Assembly (NCBI RefSeq): GCF_011044995.1
Contig: NZ_JAAKZW010000005.1
Span: 62,001-126,000 of the forward strand
Direction of reading: 5' to 3'
DNA length: 64,000 nt
Source: Streptomyces mesophilus
GTDB lineage: Bacteria; Actinomycetota; Actinomycetes; Streptomycetales; Streptomycetaceae
The notes under the pieces were generated by a model that was not told the origin of the DNA, did no database searches, and saw only the letters and a list, made by a program, of their open reading frames with translations. A program made the position numbers and the translations under genes. Positions 8,572-15,911 of the stretch are shown here, piece by piece (position 1 is the stretch's first letter; each line of letters begins with the position of its first letter).

Positions 8572-9072
8572 CTACACACGCGCCAGCCACGGCAGATACG
8601 CCGAGGAGAACAGCTCCGCCGGGGACTGGCGACGCACCGCCTCGTACAGCCATGAACAGCTGCTTCGGGCCTCCGCGACGACATGCTCGGGATACCCGAA
8701 GTGCTCCTGGTGCACGGCGAATTCGTCCTCGTCCTCGATGTGCGGATCGACTCCCGGCAGCCGTACGACATCGAGGTCCAGGTCGACGATGCGCACCTCG
8801 GTGCCGTCCGCCGCCCACTGCGCCGGAGTGCTCACGTCGCAGTAGACCTCGGGGCCCGGCGGGCGGCAGAACGTCGCCGTCCACCAAGCGTGCTGCGGGA
8901 CGCACAGGACGTACGGGAAGCGCGTGTTCCACCCGCCGTCCGCCGATTCCACGCGGATCCCCTCGGCGGTCGCGAGCCAGGTGCCGTGTGCGTCGGCGCC
9001 GAGGCGTGTCGCCGTCCAGCGTGCGCTGAGGCGGCCGTCGTACTTCCGGAACTCGACGGTGATGTCGGTCAT
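8572..9072 (-). CDS. DUF402-family protein (FomD-like)
   Basis: A protein of about 166 residues from ATG 9072, chosen because GGGAGCGG lies just upstream; the frame is open 10 codons further. It shows the DUF402 pattern: PEVYCDVSTPAQW, VRIVDLDLDVVRLPG and DEDEFAVHQEHFGYP, with the clustered acids that bind metal and nucleotide phosphates in this family. FomD and relatives hydrolyse CMP esters or nucleoside diphosphates. This member probably acts on a nucleotide, but the substrate cannot be read from sequence. It follows the SPFH gene on the same strand by 111 bp. Confidence 0.82.
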   Translation of the reverse strand: MTDITVEFRKYDGRLSARWTATRLGADAHGTWLATAEGIRVESADGGWNTRFPYVLCVPQHAWWTATFCRPPGPEVYCDVSTPAQWAADGTEVRIVDLDLDVVRLPGVDPHIEDEDEFAVHQEHFGYPEHVVAEARSSCSWLYEAVRRQSPAELFSSAYLPWLARV

Positions 9073-9183
9073 CGGGCCGCTCCCGTTCCGGGCGGACGGC
9101 ATCGCGCCCTGCCACCCTTCGCTGCGCGCGACGGCGTCTCACCAACTCCTCGCCCAGCCCCGCCGGCCATCCGAGCGTGCGGC

Positions 9184-10272
9184 TCAGGCACTCGCGGCCC
9201 CATCACCCCGGCCCGGCAGCCGATTCGTCTTCGCCGCCTCGGCCTCGGCCTTGGCGTCGCTGACCGCGGCGGCCGCCTGCTGCGCGACCTGATCGGCCGC
9301 TTTCGCGGCGTCCAGCGACAGCGTCGAGCTCTTCTCGAGCTCACCGGTCCCCGTTTCGCTCTCGATCGGGTCCACCTGCTCGGGTGCGGGCCGACCGCTG
9401 CTCGACTGGTCGCCGAAGGCGCTGGTGACCGTGCGGATCGCCTCCGTCAGCTCGCCCGGGATCACCCAGAAGGTGTTGTTGTCGCTGCGGGCCAAGTGCG
9501 GGAGCGTTTCGAGGTACTTGTACGCGAGGACCTTGGCGTCCGCGTTGTTGCGGTGCACGGCCTGGAAGACGCGCTCCACCGCCTTCGCCTCGCCGTCGGC
9601 CCGCAGGATCATCGCCTGCTGGGTGCCCTGCGCCTCCAGGATGTCCTTCTGTTTCGTACCCTCCGCGGTCAGGATCTTGGCCTGCCGCTCGCCCTCCGCG
9701 TGCAGGATGGCCGCGCGCTTGTCCCGCTCGGCCCGCATCTGCTTCTCCATCGCCTCCTTGATGGTGTGCGGCGGGTCGATGGCCTTGATCTCGACGCGGT
9801 TGACGCGGATGCCCCACTTGCCGGTGGCGTCGTCGAGGACCGTACGCAGCCGGGTGTTGATCTCCTCGCGCGAGGTGAGCGTCTCCTCCAGGTCCATGGA
9901 GCCGATGACGTTGCGCAGCGTGGTCACCGTGAGCTGATCGATGGCGTGCAGATAGTCGGCGACCTCGTAGGCCGCGGCCCGCGGGTCGGTGATCTGGTAG
10001 TAGAGCACCGTGTCGATGTTCACCACGAGGTTGTCCTCGGTGATCACCGGCTTGGGGTCGGAGGAGTACACCTGCTCGCGCACGTCGAGCTTGGTGTTGA
10101 CGCGGTCCGCCATCGGCAGCACGAAGTTCAGGCCGGGCTGCAGCGTACGGCGGTAGCGCCCGAACCGTTCGATGTTGTAGCGACGCGCCTGCGGGACGAT
10201 GCGCACCGTGGCGGCCACGAGGAACACGACGACGATCGCCGCCACGAGTATGGGGATGACCACCGGATCCAT
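9184..10272 (-). CDS. SPFH/band-7 membrane protein
   Basis: A 362-residue protein. One N-terminal transmembrane helix (residues 2-24) is followed by a prohibitin/stomatin-type SPFH domain (RYNIERFGRYRRTLQPGLN ... MEKQMRAERDKRA) and a long helical, Ala/Glu-rich region. Proteins of this type form membrane-associated oligomers and scaffolds and often work with NfeD partners and proteases. The NfeD-like gene lies 65 bp upstream on the same strand, the classic pairing. The ATG has a GAGGAGG ribosome site. Confidence 0.95.
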   Translation of the reverse strand: MDPVVIPILVAAIVVVFLVAATVRIVPQARRYNIERFGRYRRTLQPGLNFVLPMADRVNTKLDVREQVYSSDPKPVITEDNLVVNIDTVLYYQITDPRAAAYEVADYLHAIDQLTVTTLRNVIGSMDLEETLTSREEINTRLRTVLDDATGKWGIRVNRVEIKAIDPPHTIKEAMEKQMRAERDKRAAILHAEGERQAKILTAEGTKQKDILEAQGTQQAMILRADGEAKAVERVFQAVHRNNADAKVLAYKYLETLPHLARSDNNTFWVIPGELTEAIRTVTSAFGDQSSSGRPAPEQVDPIESETGTGELEKSSTLSLDAAKAADQVAQQAAAAVSDAKAEAEAAKTNRLPGRGDGAASA

Positions 10273-10337
10273 AGCTGCCTCCTCGTGATCGGTTCAGTCG
10301 TGCCTGAACTGCACTGCGTGCATGGTCATCCCGGCCT

Positions 10338-10775
10338 TCATGGCAGCAGCTCGCGTGGGTAGACGACGGCGGTCGCGCCGTCGATCTCCATGACGTCCAC
10401 GAACGCGCCCACCGGGATCACCTGGCTTTCGTCGAGGGTGCGGGCGGACCATTCCTCGCCGGAGATCTTGATCAGGCCGCGGGTCGCGGTGACTTCCTTG
10501 AGGACCTCGGCCCGTCGGCCGACCAGCGCATCGGTGCCGTCGCGCGTCAGCGGTGCCTGTTCGATCTGGCGCAGCGCGATCGGCCGGACGACGAGAAGAC
10601 CCGCGGCCGCGGCCCCACCGAGTGCGAGGAGCTGGCCGATCAGGCCGATGCCTACACCGGACACGACGGCGGCGACCAGGGCAGCGCCTGCCAGCAGCCC
10701 GAACACCAAGGTCAGAGTGAAGAACTCCGCGACACCGAGCACCCCGGCTGCGAGCAGCCACACGAACCACGGCAT
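10338..10775 (-). CDS. NfeD-like membrane protein
   Basis: A 145-residue protein with two to three hydrophobic helices in its first 65 residues and a C-terminal OB-fold-like domain of about 70 residues (RRAEVLKEVTATRGLIKISGEEWSAR, where GEEW is typical of NfeD). It is a partner of the SPFH protein encoded next. The pair probably organises membrane microdomains. GGGAGG lies before the ATG. It is the first gene of the pair; the promoter should lie in the 205-bp gap at 10776-10980, shared with the divergent SnoaL-type gene. Confidence 0.92.
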   Translation of the reverse strand: MPWFVWLLAAGVLGVAEFFTLTLVFGLLAGAALVAAVVSGVGIGLIGQLLALGGAAAAGLLVVRPIALRQIEQAPLTRDGTDALVGRRAEVLKEVTATRGLIKISGEEWSARTLDESQVIPVGAFVDVMEIDGATAVVYPRELLP

Positions 10776-10980
10776 GGAATCAGCCTCCCTCAGGGGGACC
10801 TGCTCCCCACGCTACGCCCCGGAACCCGGCCGGAACAGACTGATCGCACGCCCTACGGCACCGGCGCGCGACGGAGGGCCGACCCGCCCGCGCCCCGTCG
10901 ATGTCACAGCACACCGCCCGGGTTCGTCACAGAGGTGACAGGCAACAGTCGCCCCGACCGGCCAGCGGAGGAAGTCTCAC

Positions 10981-11421
10981 GTGCACACCACCGACCACAC
11001 CGCCACGCGCAACAAGGAAGTCTTCCGGCGCTTTCACGACGTCGTGAACAGCCGCGACGCCGAGGCGATCGACAAAACGATTCAGGAATACGTCGATCCC
11101 GAGGTCATCTTTCACGCGCCGGTGCCGACCGAGCTGCCCGGCCTCGAGGCGTTCCGCCGGGTGTGGCCGACGCTGCTGCGCGCGTTCCCCGACATCCAGG
11201 TCCACATCGAGGACCTCATCGCCGAGGGCGACAAGGTCGTCGCACGGAACACGGTGACCGGGACCCACCTGGGCGACTACCGCGGCCTTGCGCCGACCGG
11301 TCGGCCCGTCAGGTACGACGAGATCTTCATCTTCCGCTTCGCCGACGGCCGCATCGCCGAGGCGTGGGGCGTCGTCGATGTCCTCGGCCAGTTGCGGCAG
11401 TTGGGGGCGATGCCCGGCTGA
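10981..11421 (+). CDS. SnoaL-like ester cyclase/polyketide cyclase-fold protein
   Basis: A 146-residue protein of the NTF2-like fold. Recognisable parts are NKEVFRRFHDVVNSRDAEAI, LPGLEAFRRVWPTLLRAFPDIQ, then IEDLIAEGDKVVARNTVTGTH and FRFADGRIAEAWGVVD. The start is GTG 10981 with GGAGGA upstream. Members in antibiotic clusters close polyketide rings, but most stand-alone copies, like this one, have unknown small-molecule substrates. No polyketide synthase lies nearby. The isochorismatase-like gene follows 34 bp downstream and may be cotranscribed. Confidence 0.87.
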   Translation: MHTTDHTATRNKEVFRRFHDVVNSRDAEAIDKTIQEYVDPEVIFHAPVPTELPGLEAFRRVWPTLLRAFPDIQVHIEDLIAEGDKVVARNTVTGTHLGDYRGLAPTGRPVRYDEIFIFRFADGRIAEAWGVVDVLGQLRQLGAMPG

Positions 11422-11455
11422 GTCGTTGTCCGGGGGAGCCCTAGGATCGGGCGCT

Positions 11456-11944
11456 ATGACCTCCGCACTGATCCTCATCGACCTGATGCCCCGCATCATC
11501 GGCCTGCCGCTCGCCCCGCACTCCGGCGAGGAAGTCCTCGCGCGCTGCCGCGAGTTGGCCACGTCGTTCCGTACGAGCGGGCGGCCGGTGGTGCAGGTGC
11601 GGGTGGATCGCCCGAACGTGACGGAGCAACCGCCCGGCAGCGACTTCGCCGAGGGTCTGGTGCACGACGGCGACATCGTGCTGGTCAAGCGCACCATCGG
11701 CGCGTTCTACGGCACCGGTCTGGACGAGCAGCTGCGCAAGCGGGAGGTGGACACCGTGGTGCTCGCCGGCCTTGTCACCACGATGGGCGTCGAATCCACC
11801 GCGCGGGCCGCGGCGGATCACGGCTACGAGGTGGAGTTCGTGACGGACGCGATGTCCGGCCTTGCCGCGGACGAGCACGAGTTCGCCGTGGAGCGCACGT
11901 TCCCGCGCTTCGGCGAAGTGCGGAACACCGCCGACTACCGCTGA
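11456..11944 (+). CDS. Isochorismatase-like hydrolase lacking the catalytic Cys
   Basis: A 162-residue protein of the isochorismatase/cysteine-hydrolase fold. The Asp strand (LILIDLMPRI, Asp9) and the Lys segment (LVKRTIGAFYGT) are present. The motif that normally holds the nucleophile (T-x-x-C-V-E-x-T) reads TTMGVESTA, so Gly replaces Cys. Thiol hydrolases of this family (nicotinamidase, carbamoylsarcosine amidase) need that Cys. True isochorismatases do not and carry Gly or Ser there. This enzyme is therefore either isochorismatase-like in mechanism or inactive. AGGA lies about 9 nt before the ATG. Confidence 0.85.
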   Translation: MTSALILIDLMPRIIGLPLAPHSGEEVLARCRELATSFRTSGRPVVQVRVDRPNVTEQPPGSDFAEGLVHDGDIVLVKRTIGAFYGTGLDEQLRKREVDTVVLAGLVTTMGVESTARAAADHGYEVEFVTDAMSGLAADEHEFAVERTFPRFGEVRNTADYR

Positions 11945-11945
11945 C

Positions 11946-12014
11946 GCCGGCTGCTCCGCCCAGGACCTGCGCCGGCCCCGCCCAGAACGTACGCCGGCTC
12001 CGCCTAGGACGTAC
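11946..12014. repeat. Three imperfect 22-25 bp tandem repeats
   Basis: Units at 11946-11970, 11971-11992 and 11993-12014 share the pattern GCCGG-C-CCGCC-AG-AC-T-C. The third runs into the last codons of the P450 gene (TAG at 12004-12006). They fill the gap between two convergent genes and may have grown by slippage. Confidence 0.6.
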
Positions 12015-13395
12015 GGCGGCGCACCTCCAGCGTGAAGCCCTCCGGCTTCATCGTGAGCAGTTCGGTCACCTTCAGTTCGTACGAGGGATCGCCGGACAGG
12101 TCGTAACGGTGCAGCAGAAGCCCGAGCACCAGGATCGCCTCGTGCAGCGCGAACTGGCGGCCGATGCAGGCGCGCGCACCCGTCCCCCAGGGCTTGTAGG
12201 TGTGGGCGGGACGGGCGCGCACCTCGGCGGGCGCGAAGCGGTCCGGGTCGAACGCCTCCGGGTCCGGGCCCCAGACGGACGGATCGCGGTGCAGGGCCGG
12301 GAGCAGGACAAGGGCCCAATCGCCTTTGCGCATCGCGTACTTGCCATCGAGGACGGTGTCCTCGCGCGCCTGGCGTCCGTACGCGGGGGCGGTGGGCCAC
12401 AGGCGCAGGGCCTCGTCCAGTACGCGGCGGACGTAGCGGAGCTTGGGGATCTGCTCGAAGGCCGGACTCGGCGGCACCTCGCCGGGCGGTCCCCAGAGGG
12501 CGTCGACTTCGGCGCGGGCCCGGGCGAGGACTTCCGGGCTGCGGGCCAGGTAGTACAGGGCGAAGGAGAGGGCGCCCGAGGTGGTCTCGTGGCCCGCGAC
12601 CAGGAAAGTGATCACCTGGTTGCGGATGTTGACCTCGTCCAGCGGGAGGCCGGTCTCCGGGTGACGGGTGTGCAGCATCAGACCGAGCAGGTCGTCCGTG
12701 CGGTCGTCGCCCGCGGTGCGCCGGGCGCGGATCACGTCGTCGATGATCTCGGTGAGGTACGTGAGGCGCTCGGCGTTGCGGCGGTCCGCGCCCCGTGCGA
12801 GCAGGTTCCCGAGACCCGGGAGGCGGACCGTCTACCGCTGGGCGTGGCGCAGGGCTCCGGTCATCGCCGTGACGAACGGGTGCGGTGCGGTGCGGTCGAA
12901 GGACCCGAAGTCGTAGCCGAAGCCGGTGCGGGCGATGGTCTCCAGGGTCAGCTTGGTCATGTCGGCGGCCACGTCCACCGGCCCTGTGGACGCGTCCCAA
13001 TGGGTCAGCAGGCGGTGGGCCATCTCCCGCATGACGGGGTGGTAGGCGCGCATCGAGGACTGGGTGAAGGCGGGGGCCAGGATGTCGTGCGCCGCCTGCC
13101 AGTTGGGCTCGTGGCTGTACGCGGTGAACAGGCCGTCGCCGCCCAGCCTGCGCAGCGCTTCGATGCCGAGGCCGACGTGTTTGGCGAAGCGGCTCTCGTC
13201 GGAGAGGTCGGCGGCCGGTCCGGCGCCGCAGACGAAGACGATCTCCTTGTCGAAGATCTTCCGTACGAACAGGGGTGAGCCGAGTTCGCGGGCGATCCGG
13301 ACGGAGTCCTGGACCGGTGTGCGGGGCGAGACGCCGAGGATGTCGCCGAGCACGGGGACGCGGCGGGGCGGGTGCGGTATCTGGCGGGTGTCCAC
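12004..13395 (-). pseudogene. CYP102-like cytochrome P450 interrupted by an in-frame TAG
   Basis: The frame from ATG 13395 to TAG 12004 encodes a complete P450 haem domain of about 463 codons, strongly like the haem domain of P450 BM3: DESRFAKHVGLGIEALRRLG, SHEPNWQAAHDILAPAF, AGHETTS at 267-272, EALRLWPTAP with the ExxR motif, and WGTGARACIGRQF with the haem Cys near residue 400. Codon 188 (12832-12834) is TAG, with the same frame open and homologous on both sides (ALRHAQR, stop, TVRLPGLGNLLARG). A CAG-to-TAG change would explain it. No reductase domain follows, unlike BM3. The product is probably a truncated, haem-less fragment. Confidence 0.88.
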
Positions 13396-13501
13396 GGCGC
13401 GGAATCTACCTTTCCCACGAGGCGGTCCTCCCCATCACCCTCTCAACTTGCCGCGCTCCGCTGCGAGTCAGCACCCTTGCCACACCACCCCGACCCTCAT
13501 T

Positions 13502-13517
13502 ATCTTGACGTCAAGAT
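13502..13517. promoter_or_regulatory. 16-bp perfect palindrome, MarR-type operator candidate
   Basis: ATCTTGACGTCAAGAT is perfectly symmetric and lies 20 bp before the GTG of the glyoxalase-fold gene and about 106 bp before the P450 start. TTGA/TCAA half sites are typical of MarR-family operators. No MarR gene is in the window, so the regulator must be encoded elsewhere. Confidence 0.6.
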
Positions 13518-13537
13518 TCCATCACGGAGGGGACGAC

Positions 13538-13939
13538 GTGGCTCTGGAACAGCTCGGCTGCACCCTGGTCGGTCTGCATCACGTGCAGCTCGCGATCCCG
13601 CCGGACGCCGAGGACATCTGCCGTGAGTTCTGGGGCGGCGTTCTCGGCATGACCGAGCTGGAGAAGCCACCTGTGCTGGCGGCGCGCGGCGGGTGCTGGT
13701 TCCGAGGTGGCGGTCTGGAGGTGCACTTGGGGGTCGAAGAGGACTTCCGCCCGAACCGGAAGGCTCATCCGGGCATCCTCGTGACCTCGCTGGACGCGCT
13801 CGCCGAGCGGTTGGAAGACCACGGAGTGAGTGTCACCTGGGATGACAACTTCCCTGGCCACGAACGCTTCTACGCGTTCGACGCGGTGGGCAACCGGCTC
13901 GAGTTCCTGCAACCCACCGCGATGGCCACCGTCGCTTGA
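13538..13939 (+). CDS. VOC/glyoxalase-fold protein
   Basis: A 133-residue protein with the paired beta-alpha-beta-beta-beta units of the vicinal oxygen chelate fold: LVGLHHVQLAIP with the first metal-ligand type His, GGCWFRGGGLEVHLGVE, HPGILVTSLDALAERLEDHGV and FYAFDAVGNRLEFLQ with the terminal Glu ligand. It starts at GTG 13538 with GGAGGGG upstream. Single-domain members include resistance proteins and dioxygenase-like enzymes; this one cannot be assigned further. Its promoter region holds the palindrome at 13502-13517. Confidence 0.87.
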   Translation: MALEQLGCTLVGLHHVQLAIPPDAEDICREFWGGVLGMTELEKPPVLAARGGCWFRGGGLEVHLGVEEDFRPNRKAHPGILVTSLDALAERLEDHGVSVTWDDNFPGHERFYAFDAVGNRLEFLQPTAMATVA

Positions 13940-14007
13940 CCGGAGCGCCCTGCACCGCTGTGTCCGCCACGCGGCCCGTTGTCAGTGGCGGCTGCGAGAC
14001 TTCCCGC

Positions 14008-14625
14008 ATGAACGCACCGACGCCCAACGCACCGACCCCCAAGGAAGACCTCCTCGAATATCTGCAGGCGGCCCGGGATTCCCTCGTGTGGAAGCTGGAC
14101 GGGCTGTCCGAGTACGACGCGCGACGGCCGCTGACACCCACGGGGACGAATCTGCTGGGCCTGGTGAAGCATCTGACGGGTGTGGAACTGGGCTATTTCG
14201 GCGACTCGTTCGGCCGCCCGTACTTCCAAGGAGATCCGCCGCCGTGGTGGTACACCGAGCTCGGCGACGACCCGCACGCGGACATGTGGGCCACCGCGGA
14301 CGAGTCGCGCGAGGAGATCGTCGCGCTGTACCGGGCCGCGTGGGCGCACGCCGAGGAGACCTTCGCCGCACACGGCCTCGATGCGATCGGCCGGGTGCCG
14401 TGGTGGCCGGAGCACCGGCGGGCCACGACCCTGCACCACCTGATCGTTCGGGTGCTCTCCGACACACAGCGGCACGCCGGACATGCGGATATCGTGCGGG
14501 AGTTGATCGACGGCACGGCGGGCTGGACTCCGAACCAGAGCAGCCTGCCGACCACTGAAGCGGCCGAGTGGCAGGCGCATCGGGAGCGAGTCGAACAGGC
14601 GGCCAAGGCCGCGGACGGCCGGTGA
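14008..14625 (+). CDS. DinB-family (DUF664) protein
   Basis: A 205-residue four-helix protein. LLGLVKHLTGVELGYFGDSF gives the first metal His, and HHLIVRVLSDTQRHAGHADI gives the His-x-x-His pair typical of DinB/YfiT-like proteins. Related enzymes are thiol-dependent metal transferases (mycothiol or bacillithiol-type). In actinobacteria mycothiol is the likely cofactor, but that is inference. ATG 14008 was chosen because the sequence before it lacks family similarity; the ribosome site is weak. A broken relative lies at 20146-20533. Confidence 0.86.
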   Translation: MNAPTPNAPTPKEDLLEYLQAARDSLVWKLDGLSEYDARRPLTPTGTNLLGLVKHLTGVELGYFGDSFGRPYFQGDPPPWWYTELGDDPHADMWATADESREEIVALYRAAWAHAEETFAAHGLDAIGRVPWWPEHRRATTLHHLIVRVLSDTQRHAGHADIVRELIDGTAGWTPNQSSLPTTEAAEWQAHRERVEQAAKAADGR

Positions 14626-14654
14626 GCCGGGGCGGGCTTCAGGAGGGGGACACC

Positions 14655-15131
14655 ATGCGTGCACTGTCGGTCATCCGCGGAGACGCGACCGAACCGCAGG
14701 CCAAGGGGCAGAAGATCATCGCCCATGTGTGCAACGACCTGGGCGGCTGGGGCAAAGGCTTCGTGCTGGCCCTGTCCCGCCGCTGGCCCGAGCCCGAGCG
14801 CGACTACCGCCGGTGGCATCGGGAACGGTCGAAGAACGACTTCGGGCTCGGTGCGGTCCGTCTCGTCCAGGTCCGCCACGACATCCACGTCGCCAACATG
14901 GTCGGCCAGCGCGGCATGCGCACCGGCAGCGCCGGCCCACCGATCCGCTACGACGCCGTACGCCGGTGCCTCACCGCGCTCGCCGGGCACGCCACCAAGA
15001 AGGGCGCCTCCGTGCACATGCCGCGCATCGGCTGCGGCCTCGCCGGCGGCAAGTGGGAGCGGATCGAGCCGCTCATCGTGGAGGAGCTCTGCGCGCGCGA
15101 CATCGCGGTGACCGTGTACGACCGGGGGTGA
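14655..15131 (+). CDS. Macro-domain protein (ADP-ribose binding/processing)
   Basis: A 158-residue protein that is a bare macro domain. VIRGDATEPQAKGQKIIAHV holds the conserved GDAT and the base-contacting residues. CNDLGGWGKGFVLALSRRWP and MPRIGCGLAGGKW form the phosphate loops. Relatives remove ADP-ribose from proteins or nucleic acids or hydrolyse ADP-ribose phosphate esters. A strong site (AGGAGGGGG) lies before ATG 14655, only 29 bp after the DinB stop, so the two are probably cotranscribed. Confidence 0.88.
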   Translation: MRALSVIRGDATEPQAKGQKIIAHVCNDLGGWGKGFVLALSRRWPEPERDYRRWHRERSKNDFGLGAVRLVQVRHDIHVANMVGQRGMRTGSAGPPIRYDAVRRCLTALAGHATKKGASVHMPRIGCGLAGGKWERIEPLIVEELCARDIAVTVYDRG

Positions 15132-15271
15132 GGGGCGCAATCGCGGAGTGCGCTGCGCCGATCGCGGGAGTCGATCCTCCATTCAGTGCAACGCGCCTCG
15201 AGTCGGGTGGCCGACCAACGCCCCGGATTGTTCGACTGGTCGGGTCCCTGAACCCCACCAAGGAGTCGCCC

Positions 15272-15820
15272 ATGCGTCGATCCATCGCCGCTCTCACCGC
15301 CGCTTTCGCCCTCACCGCCGGCACGGTCACCCTCGCGACCGCAGCCGAAGCACCCGCCGCCGGTGCCGCACTCCCGTGCCCCGAAATCGCGAAGCAGTTC
15401 ACCGCGGCGACCGAGGCGGCCAACCGCATCACGCCCGCAAACGCGGCGACCGCGCTCACCGACTACATGCTGAGCACCAACCACGCGGCGCAGAACCTCC
15501 ACGGCACCCTCCAGCAGGCTGCTTCCGGCCAGTCCCTGTGTGCGGACCCCGCCACCGAAATCCCGCTGCTGGCGGACGCGGTCACCAAGTACGCCCACAC
15601 GGTCACCGGTAAGGGTGGGGTCTTCGCGACTCAGCCCTTCCTGGCTGCGCCCGTGGTCGCGATGAACCGGCAGCTTGAGCAGGCGCTGGACGTGTTCTTC
15701 GAAGCAGCTGTTGACGCGGCACCCGAGGACTCGGCCGACGCCCTCAAGGACTCCGCGCAACGGGCACAGGACGCGATCGGGAAGCTGATCGACTCGATGC
15801 AGGACCAGACCCTGATGTAG
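15272..15820 (+). CDS. Secreted protein of unknown function
   Basis: A 182-residue protein with a Sec signal peptide (MRRSIAALTAAFALTAG, Ala-rich cleavage near residues 25-32). The mature part is Ala-rich and predicted helical, with two Cys (LPCPEI and SLCADP) that could form one disulfide. AAGGAG lies before ATG 15272. I do not recognise the family. It is a single-gene unit ended by the hairpin at 15858-15891. Confidence 0.78.
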   Translation: MRRSIAALTAAFALTAGTVTLATAAEAPAAGAALPCPEIAKQFTAATEAANRITPANAATALTDYMLSTNHAAQNLHGTLQQAASGQSLCADPATEIPLLADAVTKYAHTVTGKGGVFATQPFLAAPVVAMNRQLEQALDVFFEAAVDAAPEDSADALKDSAQRAQDAIGKLIDSMQDQTLM

Positions 15821-15857
15821 TGCGAAACCCTGACATAGCGCGAAGCACCGCAGCACG

Positions 15858-15891
15858 GCGAGGCCTTCACCCCCAGGGGTGGGGGCCTCGC
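15858..15891. terminator. Bidirectional hairpin terminator
   Basis: A near-perfect stem beginning GCGAGGCCTTCACCCC, with two G-U pairs and a CA loop, between the + strand gene ending at 15820 and the - strand gene ending at 15912. Confidence 0.75.
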
Positions 15892-15911
15892 GCCACGCGC
15901 GACGTGGGCCA

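Noticed and set aside
12109..13278. Long + strand open frame opposite the P450
   Set aside because: It crosses the P450 stop codon unbroken, but its sequence is Ala/Gly/Arg/Val-rich noise with no motif. The P450 homology on the other strand is decisive.
10981..13395. A small biosynthetic cluster (cyclase-like, isochorismatase-like, P450)
   Set aside because: There is no core biosynthetic enzyme, the P450 is broken and the genes are convergent with different promoters.
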